Assembly (NCBI RefSeq): GCF_021730445.1
Contig: NZ_JADNRM010000017.1
Location: forward strand, 38,101-102,100
DNA: 64,000 bases
From: Phocaeicola faecalis
Lineage (GTDB): Bacteria > Bacteroidota > Bacteroidia > Bacteroidales > Bacteroidaceae
Direction: 5' to 3'
A program made the position numbers and the translations under genes. Positions 32,434-42,024 of the stretch are shown here, one piece after another. The notes under the pieces are model-generated. The model was given only the letters and a program-made list of their open reading frames with translations, ran no database searches and was not told the origin of the DNA. Positions within the stretch are counted from its first letter, which is position 1. Each line of letters opens with the position of its first letter.

Positions 32434-33750
32434 ATGATAAAGACTAAGTACTTGAAAATAATCACTGCTATAAGCTTAACCTCCATATTAGCACTGCAAT
32501 TTATATGGTTATGCAATACTTATGTTCTTATCAGAGATAATATATGTGAAGAAACAGACCAAATTCTATATGAGGCAATAGAAGAAGAAGCGTTAAAACG
32601 CTTTCATACAACTCCTAAAGGAACTAGTATAGAAGGGAAACAAGAAAAAGAAACAAAAGACAGCATCCCCGAAATCACTTATTTAGAAGAAGGACTCTAT
32701 AACCTAGGTTATTATATCTCTATAGAAGACGTGGATTCCATCGCTTCCACTCTGCTCTTAGAGCATAAAATAAGCAGCGATTTCATATTGAACCTTATCA
32801 ATCCGAAGACCGGAGAAGTGCTTCAACAAAGCAAAGAAGGAAACTTTTGTCTATGGAATGCCATTCACTCTAAAGAAATTCCTATCCGCACAGACCTATC
32901 ACAAGCTGTACAAATGATATTGGTGAATCCACATTGGAGCATATTTGCACGCATGGGAATCTTGTTGCTGACTACAGCGGTTATGGTAGTATCCGCTTTC
33001 ATCGGATTGTTTTATCAAATAAAAATCATCATCACAGAAAGGAAAATAGCCCGTCTGAAAGAAGATTTCTCCTACGCCATGATTCATGACATGAAGACGC
33101 CCATCAGTTCTGCCATCATGTGTGCCAGCAGGCTACATAGCGGAAAGCTGGATGACAAACCGGAAATAAAGAACCATTATTTTACTATTGTGGAAAATGA
33201 ACTAGAACATTTGTTGGCTCTTTCTAACAAAGTGCTGACGCTGGCGAAACTGGAACAACACAAACTGGAGATGAACAAAAAAGAAGTTACATTATCTCCC
33301 ATGATAGGAGACTTAATTGAAAAGTTTACCATAAAAACTGAAAAAACAATCCATTTTACTACAGACTTAAAAACAGAAAAGGTATATGCCGACGAAGAGT
33401 TTCTGAAGGAAGCAATCAGTAATCTGATAGACAATGCCATAAAATATTCCAAAGAATCGGTAAAGATAAACATCAGTTCATCAAGTGATGCCAACCATGA
33501 CATTATCAACATATACGACAATGGTATTGGAATCTCGCAAAAAGACCAAAAGAAGATTTTCGAGAAGTTTGAGCGTGCATCGGCCATCAAACGAACCCGA
33601 AAAGGAGGCCCTTCAGGATTCGGACTAGGGTTGAACTATGTTTATCAGGTAATGGAAGCCCACGAGGGAAGAGTATATATTAACAGTATAGAAGGGGAAT
33701 TCAGTGAATTCAGCCTGTTAATACCTAAAATAATAAAAAGCTATGATTAA
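32434..33750 (+). CDS. Membrane sensor histidine kinase, RprX-like
   Basis: The product is 438 residues from MIKTKYLKIITAISLTS; the upstream ATG is rejected because the extension is not kinase-like. Two membrane segments (about 7-27 and 170-194) flank a periplasmic sensor of about 140 residues. The phosphoacceptor is in DFSYAMIHDMKTPISSA near residue 218. ATP-binding boxes follow: ISNLIDNAIKYS, IYDNGIGIS and GFGLGLNYV. It overlaps its response regulator gene by 8 bases. The organisation recalls RprXY of Bacteroides, which was linked to tetQ regulation in experiments, but this is not necessarily RprX itself. Confidence 0.9.
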   Translation: MIKTKYLKIITAISLTSILALQFIWLCNTYVLIRDNICEETDQILYEAIEEEALKRFHTTPKGTSIEGKQEKETKDSIPEITYLEEGLYNLGYYISIEDVDSIASTLLLEHKISSDFILNLINPKTGEVLQQSKEGNFCLWNAIHSKEIPIRTDLSQAVQMILVNPHWSIFARMGILLLTTAVMVVSAFIGLFYQIKIIITERKIARLKEDFSYAMIHDMKTPISSAIMCASRLHSGKLDDKPEIKNHYFTIVENELEHLLALSNKVLTLAKLEQHKLEMNKKEVTLSPMIGDLIEKFTIKTEKTIHFTTDLKTEKVYADEEFLKEAISNLIDNAIKYSKESVKINISSSSDANHDIINIYDNGIGISQKDQKKIFEKFERASAIKRTRKGGPSGFGLGLNYVYQVMEAHEGRVYINSIEGEFSEFSLLIPKIIKSYD

Positions 33751-34441
33751 ACTATTATTAGTGGAGGATGATTCCACTTTCAGCTATATCGTAAAGAATG
33801 AATTGCAGGAAATTATCGGTGGCTACGAAGTGATAACCGCTACCAATGGTGCAGAAGGACTGAAAGCTTGGAAAGAATATCATCCGGATATTATTATTTC
33901 GGATATCGATATGCCTGTGATGAACGGTTATCAAATGGTGGAACGTATCCGTGAAATAGACGGGGATACTCCTATCTTGTTTACTTCTGCATTGACATCT
34001 CCCAAAGACGTGAAAGAAGGATATAAACTGGGGGTTAATAACTATGTGAAAAAGCCCTTTGTGCCCGATGAATTGGACGCACATATACACGCCATCCTGA
34101 AAATGAAGGCAGGAGTCAAATTACGCAATGAAAATGAACACTATGCTTTGGGACGCTTCACCTTGGATGCCAAACACGCCACACTGCATAACAATGAAAC
34201 CGGAGAAAACAAAACTCTGACGGTGCGCGAAGCCCAAATACTTCAGCTCCTGTGCGAAAACATAAATGAAATAGTGGAAAGGAGGGCTATTTTAAGTCGT
34301 TTTTGGAATACAGAGGATGATTATTTTGCCTCACGCAGCTTGGATGTCTTTATCACGAATTTGCGGAAATCACTGAAGGAGGAGCCTCTCATCGAATTGA
34401 AGAATATCCGGGGAGTGGGCTTTGTATTATTGCTAAGCTGA
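33743..34441 (+). CDS. OmpR-family response regulator, RprY-like
   Basis: This 232-residue regulator has a receiver domain with acidic pocket VEDD at 7-10, phosphoacceptor aspartate in IIISDIDMPVMNGY near 54, and lysine in NYVKKPF near 105. A winged-helix domain follows (LTVREAQILQLLCENINEIVERRAILSRFW and RSLDVFITNLRKSL). It is cotranscribed with the kinase. A likely target is the divergent pair of small envelope proteins at 31868-32226. Confidence 0.92.
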   Translation: MIKLLLVEDDSTFSYIVKNELQEIIGGYEVITATNGAEGLKAWKEYHPDIIISDIDMPVMNGYQMVERIREIDGDTPILFTSALTSPKDVKEGYKLGVNNYVKKPFVPDELDAHIHAILKMKAGVKLRNENEHYALGRFTLDAKHATLHNNETGENKTLTVREAQILQLLCENINEIVERRAILSRFWNTEDDYFASRSLDVFITNLRKSLKEEPLIELKNIRGVGFVLLLS

Positions 34442-34496
34442 AAAAATACTCCTATACCGTAATGTTCCTAAACAAAATGCAGTATGGGAGTATTTT
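34442..34496. terminator. Bidirectional terminator
   Basis: AAAAATACTCCTATAC and GTATGGGAGTATTTTCT are complementary with one G-T, giving a long stem with A/T runs on both sides between convergent genes. Confidence 0.8.
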
Positions 34497-34502
34497 CTAA
34501 AA

Positions 34503-35657
34503 TCAGCCGAAAATCCATTTGGCTGCTTTGGGTACAAACCTATAAAAGAAAGCTACCACTCCCCATGAAATGGCAAAGGCTATTATGGCCGTAACAGGTA
34601 TCTTTACTGAAATAGGAATAGAAAGTATATCAGCAATACCATAACTAAAACCGACCATAAAATAATGAATCAAATAAATACCAAGTCCACATTTAGTGAT
34701 GTTAGAGAATAAACTCACCCAACCGGGAGATGTAAACCTTATCCGACGGATAATCAGAAACACAGCGATAGTCATCAACACAACATTAGGAGAGCAATAT
34801 AAGAAAAACATCTCCATTTCTTGTTCCGTGCAATCAGGATTGGCAGTTATCGACTTAAAACCTACATAAGTCACAATATACCCGATGGCAAATAACGGCA
34901 CAGCAACTCCAACTGTCTTCACCCAATTCCACTCTTTTACATCTTTTGCCAAATAATAGCCCAACAGTAGGTAACCGTTAAAACCGGCAAAATAATAAAA
35001 AGTGCCAAATGAGTTCCAGGCGCAAAGCCCGAAGAGTTCTTGCGAAAAGAAAGCGTAGGCGTAAGGCAGGAACAATGTTATTCCCCAAATGCCAAGGAAT
35101 ATTTTTTTCTGTGAAAGATTTGCCTTCTCCATCCAAGCGGAGAAGAACGGCATATAGAGATACAGACCTATAAGCATATAAAGATACCACATCGGTACTG
35201 TGTAGACATTGAATTTAAAAGGAATCAATGCAATATTTGTCATCGCATCACCAAAAGATTGAGAAGCATCGGGCGATGCATAAGCAAAAACATCAGCTAT
35301 CACAGCAGATGATAATCCCAACACACCTGTTATCCAAGGAAAAAGATTGTATAAAACAGACCATACTAAAAAAGGAACGGCAATACGCAACAACCGCTTT
35401 TTATAGAAACTTTGGATGGGCATATTAACCGGCAAAAGTAACAATCCCGTAATCATAACAAACAAGGGGACGCAGGGACGAAGAAAGGAGCCATAAATAG
35501 AACCCCAAAAATTAAACTCCGGATTAGAACGAGCTTCGGGAGAAACATTAAAAGGATCGGCACAATGAATACATATTACCATAAATATGGCGAGAAAACG
35601 AAGTACATCAACCCATACTATTCTATGGGGTTGATTGGATGGACTAGCTTGTAACAT
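34503..35657 (-). CDS. Membrane acyltransferase (Acyltransferase_3 family)
   Basis: This 384-residue protein has about ten membrane helices. RIVWVDVLRFLAIFMVICIHCADPF carries the conserved arginine and the catalytic-type histidine of the OafA/WecH family. These enzymes acetylate surface sugars, lipopolysaccharide or peptidoglycan precursors. It is transcribed alone with a -7 box CAAAAGTA (TACTTTTG on the minus strand) at 35683-35690. The acceptor is unknown; no glycan locus is adjacent. Confidence 0.88.
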   Translation of the reverse strand: MLQASPSNQPHRIVWVDVLRFLAIFMVICIHCADPFNVSPEARSNPEFNFWGSIYGSFLRPCVPLFVMITGLLLLPVNMPIQSFYKKRLLRIAVPFLVWSVLYNLFPWITGVLGLSSAVIADVFAYASPDASQSFGDAMTNIALIPFKFNVYTVPMWYLYMLIGLYLYMPFFSAWMEKANLSQKKIFLGIWGITLFLPYAYAFFSQELFGLCAWNSFGTFYYFAGFNGYLLLGYYLAKDVKEWNWVKTVGVAVPLFAIGYIVTYVGFKSITANPDCTEQEMEMFFLYCSPNVVLMTIAVFLIIRRIRFTSPGWVSLFSNITKCGLGIYLIHYFMVGFSYGIADILSIPISVKIPVTAIIAFAISWGVVAFFYRFVPKAAKWIFG

Positions 35658-35737
35658 ATTTCTTATTTTATATATTTACCGGCAAAAGTACAAAATAAGC
35701 CATCCAAACTTTTTTAACTACTTAAAGAAATGCCTAT

Positions 35738-36301
35738 TTACTTTCTTAAAGCGCATAAAGTTACATGAGACATACCTAAATAAGAAGCGATATAACCCAG
35801 ATTGACACGCTGAAACATATCAGGATTTTTAATGAGGAAATCATTATAACGTTCCTCTGCCGACATATACAAACGATAAATAAGCCTTCTTTCCATTTCC
35901 ACAAAAGCTTTTTGATGTAAGATGCGCAACCAGTTTGCTATATCAGCATATTTCAAACATAAGGCTTCAAGTTCTGCGATAGGAATAAAATATAAAATAG
36001 AATCTTCGAGCACTTGAACCATCTCATTCTCATAGCCCTCTGTTTTACCATAAAAACTATTAGTGGAAAAAGTAAGGTCACCTTCTTTGCTAAACCAAGA
36101 GGTTACCTCTCTCCCATCCATCAGAATATAAGAACGAGCGATTCCCTTCTCTATGAAGTAGACATTGTCATCTCTCTTGTCGGGTGCTATCAGAATGGTT
36201 CTTTTTGATAAAGCAAGAGGCTGTAATCTGGAAATGAGTTCATGAAGAGTTATCTCATCTATTTTGAATATCTTATTTATTGCATTTATAACTCTTTCCA
36301 T
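35738..36301 (-). CDS. Crp/Fnr-family transcriptional regulator
   Basis: This 187-residue protein has a cyclic-nucleotide-binding-like N-terminal domain (LALSKRTILIAPDKRDDNVYFIEKGIARSYILMDGREVTSWF). The C-terminal region (ERRLIYRLYMSAEERYNDFLIKNPDMFQRVNLGYIASYLGMSHVTLCALRK) forms the usual HTH, ending soon after the recognition helix as in many Bacteroidetes members. No Fe-S cysteine cluster is present. Its ligand and targets are unknown. It lies on the same strand upstream of the acyltransferase gene, 80 bases apart. Confidence 0.88.
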   Translation of the reverse strand: MERVINAINKIFKIDEITLHELISRLQPLALSKRTILIAPDKRDDNVYFIEKGIARSYILMDGREVTSWFSKEGDLTFSTNSFYGKTEGYENEMVQVLEDSILYFIPIAELEALCLKYADIANWLRILHQKAFVEMERRLIYRLYMSAEERYNDFLIKNPDMFQRVNLGYIASYLGMSHVTLCALRK

Positions 36302-36339
36302 AGCATATAATCGGGTTTATACATATTCCGGTTTCAGTT

Positions 36340-37116
36340 TCAATACGAAACCGACACCGGAATGCCTGCTGCCTTTATCAATTCTGCAATTCTGTCCAGC
36401 TCCTCGTGGGTCGCTTTTTCCAAATCATGATCGGGTGTTTCGCGGTCAATAGTATAAATCATCACTTGGCGGGGAGCTATCTCTTTTACTGTGTCCAGCC
36501 AAGGCAATACATAGTTGTCTGTCGTATTATTCACATCCTGTCCTTGGTATGTACCTTTCAGAAACATGGTTTGAATAATCAGATTGCCTTTGAACGCTTT
36601 CATCCCTTCTATGATTTTCTGCACATCATAATGTCCTACCGGACGATCCACTTCTTTGATATAATCAGCATTCACCGTGTCCAGCTTCATGATATTATTA
36701 TCTATCTTGTTCAGTGCATCAAAAACATCCGGTTTATGAATGAAAGTGGAGTTGGTCAACACGCTTACCTTCGCCTGCGGAAAGTATTTATCACGCAATG
36801 ACAATGTATCGTCTATAATTCCGGCAAACTCAGGATGGGCAGTAGGTTCACCATTGCCGGCAAAAGTCAGGACATCCGGTTGGGGACCGTTTTGCCGCAT
36901 ATCAAGCAAACGAGCTTCCAAAGCTTCACGAACCTGTTCACGGGTAGGTAATTTCTTCTTCGGACGATGGTCTTTATTAAAACCGCACTCGCAATAAATA
37001 CAATCGAAAGAACAAAGCTTACCGTCTTCGGGAAGAAGATTGATTCCCAAAGAAACTCCCAAACGACGGCTATGCACCGGACCGAATATAGGAGAAGGAT
37101 AAATGACTGTTGACAT
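36340..37116 (-). CDS. Radical SAM protein
   Basis: This 258-residue protein has the 4Fe-4S radical-SAM motif CSFDCIYCECG (Cx3Cx2C) near 34-43. TFAGNGEPTAHPEF near 100 is the SAM-binding GGE-like motif. The opening PSPIFGPVHSRRLGVSLGINLLP is typical of a small conserved family in Bacteroidales and archaea annotated as radical SAM proteins without known substrate. No accessory cysteine domain follows. It is transcribed alone; neighbours give no clue to function. Confidence 0.88.
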   Translation of the reverse strand: MSTVIYPSPIFGPVHSRRLGVSLGINLLPEDGKLCSFDCIYCECGFNKDHRPKKKLPTREQVREALEARLLDMRQNGPQPDVLTFAGNGEPTAHPEFAGIIDDTLSLRDKYFPQAKVSVLTNSTFIHKPDVFDALNKIDNNIMKLDTVNADYIKEVDRPVGHYDVQKIIEGMKAFKGNLIIQTMFLKGTYQGQDVNNTTDNYVLPWLDTVKEIAPRQVMIYTIDRETPDHDLEKATHEELDRIAELIKAAGIPVSVSY

Positions 37117-37161
37117 AGTTGTTGTTTCTGTTGATAACAGTGCAAAAATACATAATGTTTT

Positions 37162-39222
37162 TCAGAACTTAAGCCTCAACTGCAAATAAAGGTCACTTTT
37201 CGTACTTCCGTCAATTGCCTCCAAAGCCGAACCGATAACATCCCGATTTAAATAATGCGTCATCCCATACTTTGCCTGAATCATGATGTGTTTATTCAGT
37301 TCATAGCGGGCATTTACCGCCCATCGTGTACCTTCATAATAGAATGAAGGCATAGAAAAAGCATAAAGCACATTCTTTTCATAAATCGTCAACCGTGATT
37401 CATAATCATCTGTGTTAAACCAAGAACCACTTACGTCAAACTGCAAAGGAATGGAGGTGAATTTATAACCGGCACTTTGTGAAAACAGAAATCCGTTGGA
37501 AGCCGACTGCCCCCTATAGTTTATCCGGGCATAATCCGCTATTGTTTTCAACAGCAGTTTATCCTTCAGTGCATAATTCAACTGATAACGGCATTTCTGT
37601 TGTATATAAGGAATTGTTTGCCTGATTTTATCCTCTGCTGTGAAATCCTTTTTCTTGTTTTTATAGCGATATCTTATGAACATTTCCAGTTGATAAGTAG
37701 GTGAATAACTTAGCTGAACCAATCCGTCAAAACCTTTGGTTCCCGGTTCGCTAACCAAATACTTCTTCCATGGAAAATAAAAAAAGTCTCCATAACAAGT
37801 CATCCTTACATATCGTAATAATTTAGTTTCCAATCCAATATAAAATCCGCTTTCATTTTGCACACCACTGCCCTCTCCTATAGAACGGCCATAAATGCTT
37901 TGATATTTCGCATCATAATATCTGTTCATAACTATTAACTGTGTTCCTCCATTCGGTGAATAACTCAACATATTCATAGTGGCAACAGCACCGTTTTTAT
38001 CAATGGCAGTTTCGCCTAAAAGAGAGAATCGTTTCCAAAAGATTTTATAGTTTCCTCCCACATTATAAAAGTCTTTGCCACGAGGATAGAATCTGTTATA
38101 AGGTTTTAAGTCAGGATTTAACGGCTTGTTGAAAACATTATAAACCGTTGTTAATCCCAATTCACAATACTTCCCATTATAATTTAAATTACTACCAATC
38201 AATTGATTAGTTACCATATTCTTCTTTTCAAATTCTCTATATAAACGATGGTATCCATCCTTTTTCAGCGAAGTTATAAACCGGTTATTCACAATTCCAT
38301 CCATCTTTCGATAAGAATAAAAAGCATCTGCCGTCCACCTTTTCGACAATTTATAACTAATTGCCATTCCCTGAAAGTAATTGTATTCGTCAGCAGAAGA
38401 ATGTTTGCGAATACCGCGGCTTTTATTTCCCAATGTAGAAAGTGTAGCTGTTTTCCCCATGCCGAAATCAGTGTTCATAACCAGTCCATAACCATAGCTT
38501 AAACGATAATTACCGATAGCTAATGCCTTGATTTTTCCAATGTTACGAATTAACAGGTAAGGTGAATAAAAATCATATCCCTTTTGGTTCTGCCCGGCAA
38601 AGAAAGGTTCACCGGCATCCTTCTCTGCCGTAAGTCCCAAGTATATTTTGTCCCGATAGTGAAAACTATATCTCAAACTGTGATAATAACCATACCCTAA
38701 GTATTGTTTGTTCGGGTTCTTCTTCAATTCTTCTTTAGTATGGAATTTATAACCTGATTTAATATAAAAAGGAATATCCACACGTGTTGATAACTCTTGT
38801 TTTCCATATTTCAACACCTGTTTTAAAGTAGGCTTATATTCCTCTTTTTCAGGCTGTTCAAAGTAGATAAACGGTTGTAAACAACGAATAGTCTGTCTGT
38901 TAATATCTTCAATCATCCACAATTCATTCTCACTGAGCATCGGTCCGTTCTTATAAAGATAATACAAGATATTTTCGACTATCCGATCAGACAGAAAAGG
39001 AAACTTCTCCAATTGCTCTTTTGTTGCCGTATTGATATTGATAGGATTTTCTTTTAACTCTGACAATTCTTCAAAATTATTCTCCCACTGAAAGACTTCT
39101 CCTTCCTCTTCACCAATTAATTGCTCGGCCAATTCTTCCCAAACTTCTTGTGCTGATAGGTTATTCACCGATAAGGCTATTGTAATACAAGCAATTAACA
39201 TAGATTTCAACAATCTGTTCAT
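37162..39222 (-). CDS. Helix-hairpin-helix protein with outer-membrane beta-barrel-like part
   Basis: This 686-residue secreted protein has a signal peptide (about 1-24, ending SAQE). Tandem HhH motifs lie at about 50-125 (NPININTATKEQLEKFPFLSDRIVENIL and SENELWMIEDINRQTIRCLQPF). The rest alternates aromatic beta-strands such as RVDIPFYIKSGYKFHTK and YYHSLRYSFHYRDKIYLGLTAEKD, ending KSDLYLQLRLKF. A terminal aromatic residue is the mark of outer-membrane barrels. Such ComEA-like/barrel fusions are common in Bacteroidetes; DNA uptake has been suggested but is not shown. Confidence 0.78.
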   Translation of the reverse strand: MNRLLKSMLIACITIALSVNNLSAQEVWEELAEQLIGEEEGEVFQWENNFEELSELKENPININTATKEQLEKFPFLSDRIVENILYYLYKNGPMLSENELWMIEDINRQTIRCLQPFIYFEQPEKEEYKPTLKQVLKYGKQELSTRVDIPFYIKSGYKFHTKEELKKNPNKQYLGYGYYHSLRYSFHYRDKIYLGLTAEKDAGEPFFAGQNQKGYDFYSPYLLIRNIGKIKALAIGNYRLSYGYGLVMNTDFGMGKTATLSTLGNKSRGIRKHSSADEYNYFQGMAISYKLSKRWTADAFYSYRKMDGIVNNRFITSLKKDGYHRLYREFEKKNMVTNQLIGSNLNYNGKYCELGLTTVYNVFNKPLNPDLKPYNRFYPRGKDFYNVGGNYKIFWKRFSLLGETAIDKNGAVATMNMLSYSPNGGTQLIVMNRYYDAKYQSIYGRSIGEGSGVQNESGFYIGLETKLLRYVRMTCYGDFFYFPWKKYLVSEPGTKGFDGLVQLSYSPTYQLEMFIRYRYKNKKKDFTAEDKIRQTIPYIQQKCRYQLNYALKDKLLLKTIADYARINYRGQSASNGFLFSQSAGYKFTSIPLQFDVSGSWFNTDDYESRLTIYEKNVLYAFSMPSFYYEGTRWAVNARYELNKHIMIQAKYGMTHYLNRDVIGSALEAIDGSTKSDLYLQLRLKF

Positions 39223-39290
39223 TTTGTAATTTATTGGTGTGTTTTAAGTTAAATAGTTTTATTCAAAGCAAGAGTAACCGCATTTCTTAC

Positions 39291-39298
39291 TACTTTTG
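39291..39298 (+). promoter_or_regulatory. -7 element almost touching the DUF4294 start codon
   Basis: TACTTTTG is a full TAnnTTTG match, ending 8 bases before the ATG at 39307. The expected transcript would therefore have a leader of only a few bases. Confidence 0.5.
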
Positions 39299-39306
39299 CA
39301 TAGACA

Positions 39307-39903
39307 ATGAAAAGGAAACTCTATATAGCTTTATTTCTTTCCTTTATAGCCATTGCTGCCTATTCCCAGCAATCGACGACTACTATAAACGGATATATGG
39401 TACCTGTATGTGTATACAAAGGAGATACCATTCCTTCATTACGGCTGCCCAATGTATACGTATTCAAGCCATTAAAATTTAAAAATGAAAAAGAAAGACG
39501 GGAATATTACCGCCTGGTAAGGAATGTAAAGAAGACTTTGCCTTTGGCTCGTGCCATCAACCGTGCCATTATCGAAACCTACGAGTATCTGGAAACGCTC
39601 CCCGACAAAAAAGCCAGAGAGAAACATCTGAAACTCGTTGAAAAAGGACTGAAAGAACAATATACTCCCGTCATGAAGAAATTAACTTTTGCACAGGGCA
39701 AACTGTTGATAAAGTTGGTAAACCGTGAAACCGACTCTTCTTCCTATGAATTGGTAAAAGCTTTCATGGGTCCCTTTAAAGCAGGGTTTTATCAGACTTT
39801 TGCCGCATTATTCGGCGCAAGTCTGAAAAAAGAATATCATCCCGAGGCGGAAGATAAACTGACGGAACGGGTGGTATTATTGGTGGAAAACGGACAAATA
39901 TAA
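39307..39903 (+). CDS. DUF4294 secreted protein
   Basis: This 198-residue protein has a signal peptide (KLYIALFLSFIAIAAYSQQ). The mature region begins with a short beta part (INGYMVPVCVYKGDTIPSLRLPNVYVFKPLKF), and the rest is helical and charged (REYYRLVRNVKKTLPLARAINRAIIETYEYLETLPDKKAREKHLKLVEKGL). This is the DUF4294 pattern, a Bacteroidetes-specific periplasmic family of unknown function. It is convergent with the SpoU methyltransferase gene, with no obvious terminator between them. Confidence 0.82.
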   Translation: MKRKLYIALFLSFIAIAAYSQQSTTTINGYMVPVCVYKGDTIPSLRLPNVYVFKPLKFKNEKERREYYRLVRNVKKTLPLARAINRAIIETYEYLETLPDKKAREKHLKLVEKGLKEQYTPVMKKLTFAQGKLLIKLVNRETDSSSYELVKAFMGPFKAGFYQTFAALFGASLKKEYHPEAEDKLTERVVLLVENGQI

Positions 39904-39931
39904 ATCCGGTTAGTTCCTCATTCTTTTATAG

Positions 39932-40474
39932 TTACTCTTTTCTAAACTTAATCAATTTATTTGCAAACTCCCAAAGCACAATGCCTGTAGTTACGGATAC
40001 ATTCAGCGAATGTTTTGTGCCGTACTGAGGAATCTCAATGCAACCGTCACAAGCATTCACCACTTCTTGTTGAACACCTTTCACTTCATTTCCCATCACA
40101 ATGGCATACTTTTTATCCGGCTCCAGTTCAAGCTCGTCAAGCATGGTACTTCCTTCCACTTGCTCGATAGCCAATACCGTATATCCTTCATTATGAAGTT
40201 CTTCTACTGCTTCCAATGTATGCTTCACATACTTCCAGTCAACGGTATCTTCGGCCCCTAATGCCGTTTTGTGCATCTCAGGATGGGGAGGAGTGGCGGT
40301 AATGCCACATAAATAAATACGCTCTACAAGAAAAGCATCCGACGTGCGGAATACAGAACCTATATTATGCAAACTGCGCACTTCATCCAATATCACTACC
40401 AACGGTAACTTATTTGCCTGTTTAAATTCATCTACTGTAAGACGGTTAAGCTCCGTTATTTTCAATTTTCTCAT
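39932..40474 (-). CDS. SpoU/TrmH-family RNA methyltransferase
   Basis: This is a 180-residue single-domain SPOUT enzyme. The ATG at 40474 is chosen because MRKLKITELNRLT starts the family and the longer frame overlaps AT-rich leader DNA. Motif 1 is LDEVRSLHNIGSVFRTSDAF, motif 2 AIVMGNEVKGV and motif 3 EIPQYGTKHSLNVSVTTGIVLWE. It methylates a ribose 2'-OH in tRNA or rRNA using AdoMet. The exact target is not readable from sequence. Confidence 0.92.
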   Translation of the reverse strand: MRKLKITELNRLTVDEFKQANKLPLVVILDEVRSLHNIGSVFRTSDAFLVERIYLCGITATPPHPEMHKTALGAEDTVDWKYVKHTLEAVEELHNEGYTVLAIEQVEGSTMLDELELEPDKKYAIVMGNEVKGVQQEVVNACDGCIEIPQYGTKHSLNVSVTTGIVLWEFANKLIKFRKE

Positions 40475-40931
40475 CTTTGTGTATATGCTATTAATATGTA
40501 TTGCAAAGATAATAACTAATTCACATAACCCTGTTGATAACGGTTGAAAACATGTAGAAAGAATGGGCATATCATTTCAAAAGTATTTCTTGCATATTTC
40601 AATAAAAGATATATCAAATGACAGAAATCAACAATCCAAAAAAGAATCCGAGAATTTAAACCGCCAATATCAACACAATTTAATCACTATTTTAGGCGTT
40701 CATAATCATAAAGTTTTTAACTTTGCATATTATCAACAGTTTGTTAATAGAAAAGGTAAAGACTGTATTATCAGAGTTTAAGCCCGTTGATTACTTATTC
40801 ATATCTCTGCATTATGAATGAATAACTTCTCAGGCAAGAAAAGCAGTCTACTTTTTACTAACACTATTAACCGACAATTATCATCACTATAAATTCTTTT
40901 TTTAAGAGAAGAAAGAAAAAACATAGAAATA
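40475..40931. promoter_or_regulatory. 457-base gap with a -7 box for nadA
   Basis: TAACTTTG at 40718-40725 fits the Bacteroides -7 consensus and would give nadA a 5' leader of about 200 bases. A 72-codon frame at 40563-40781 has no protein-like features. I see no known riboswitch in the leader, though its length is unusual for this window. Nothing else is recognised. Confidence 0.4.
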
Positions 40932-41924
40932 ATGAATAAAGAGGAATGGTTGAAAAAAGGGTATGCTGCCGAACCGGTGGACAAGACCTTAGATTTGAAA
41001 GCAGAGATAAATAAGTTGCGTAAAGAGAAGAATGCGCTTATTCTGGGACATTACTACCAGTCGGATGAAATACAGGATATTGCCGACTTTGTAGGTGATA
41101 GTCTGGCATTGGCACAATGGGCAGCCAAAACAGATGCTGACATCATCGTGATGTGCGGTGTGCACTTTATGGGGGAAACAGCTAAAATTCTTTGTCCGAA
41201 TAAGAAAGTGCTTGTACCTGATTTAAATGCAGGCTGTTCGTTGGCCGACAGTTGTCCTGCCGATGCTTTTGCAGCGTTTGTTAAAGCACATCCGGATTAT
41301 ACTGTAATTTCATACGTTAATACAACGGCTGCCGTAAAGGCTGTGACTGATGTGGTGGTGACTTCTACCAATGCCAAGCAGATAGTGGAAAGTTTTCCGG
41401 CAGACGAGAAGATTATCTTTGGTCCCGACCGTAACTTGGGAAACTATATAAATTCGATTACAGGACGTAATATGCTGTTATGGGACGGTGCCTGCCATGT
41501 GCATGAACAATTCTCTGTTGAGAAGATTGTAGCATTGAAAAAGCAATATCCCGATGCGGCTATTCTGGTACATCCCGAATGTAAAGGAGCTGTTGCGAAG
41601 CTAGCTGATAAAGTCGGTTCTACGGCAGGCTTGTTGAAGTATGCTATTGCCAGTGACAAAAAGGATTTTATTGTTGCTACTGAAAGTGGTATCCTGCACG
41701 AGATGCGTAAACAATGCCCTGAAAAGAACTTTATTCCCGCTCCGCCCGAAGACAGCACCTGTGCTTGCAATGAATGTAATTTCATGCGTTTGAACACTAT
41801 GGAAAAGCTATACAATACATTAAAGTATGAATGGCCGGAAGTGACAGTGGACGAAGCAGTAGCCCGGGAAGCGGTGAAGCCTATCAAGAAGATGCTGGAA
41901 ATCTCGGAAAAGCTGGGATTATAA
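40932..41924 (+). CDS. nadA: Quinolinate synthase
   Basis: This 330-residue 4Fe-4S enzyme condenses iminoaspartate with dihydroxyacetone phosphate to quinolinate. Conserved blocks are LILGHYYQSDEIQDIADFVGDSLALAQ and CGVHFMGETAKILCPNK. Cluster cysteines are in CG(V)H, GACHVHEQF and the C-terminal PPEDSTCACNECNFMRLN region. It works with NadB, encoded at 24476-26056. No nadC is in the window. It is transcribed alone and ends at a strong terminator. Confidence 0.96.
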   Translation: MNKEEWLKKGYAAEPVDKTLDLKAEINKLRKEKNALILGHYYQSDEIQDIADFVGDSLALAQWAAKTDADIIVMCGVHFMGETAKILCPNKKVLVPDLNAGCSLADSCPADAFAAFVKAHPDYTVISYVNTTAAVKAVTDVVVTSTNAKQIVESFPADEKIIFGPDRNLGNYINSITGRNMLLWDGACHVHEQFSVEKIVALKKQYPDAAILVHPECKGAVAKLADKVGSTAGLLKYAIASDKKDFIVATESGILHEMRKQCPEKNFIPAPPEDSTCACNECNFMRLNTMEKLYNTLKYEWPEVTVDEAVAREAVKPIKKMLEISEKLGL

Positions 41925-41945
41925 AATAGTAAAGGTGAATAGAAT

Positions 41946-41993
41946 ATTTTGGCGGAAGAATGTGTTCTTAGGGAATCATTATTCCGCCAAAAT
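41946..41993 (+). terminator. Terminator after nadA
   Basis: ATTTTGGCGGAA and TTCCGCCAAAAT form a perfect 12-base stem, followed by TATTTTTTAT on the plus strand. Confidence 0.85.
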
Positions 41994-42024
41994 TATTTTT
42001 TATGGGAAGTAAAAGAATTATAAA

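Noticed and set aside
40563..40781. 72-codon open frame in the nadA upstream gap
   Set aside because: The composition is not protein-like, there is no ribosome binding context, and it spans the likely nadA promoter.
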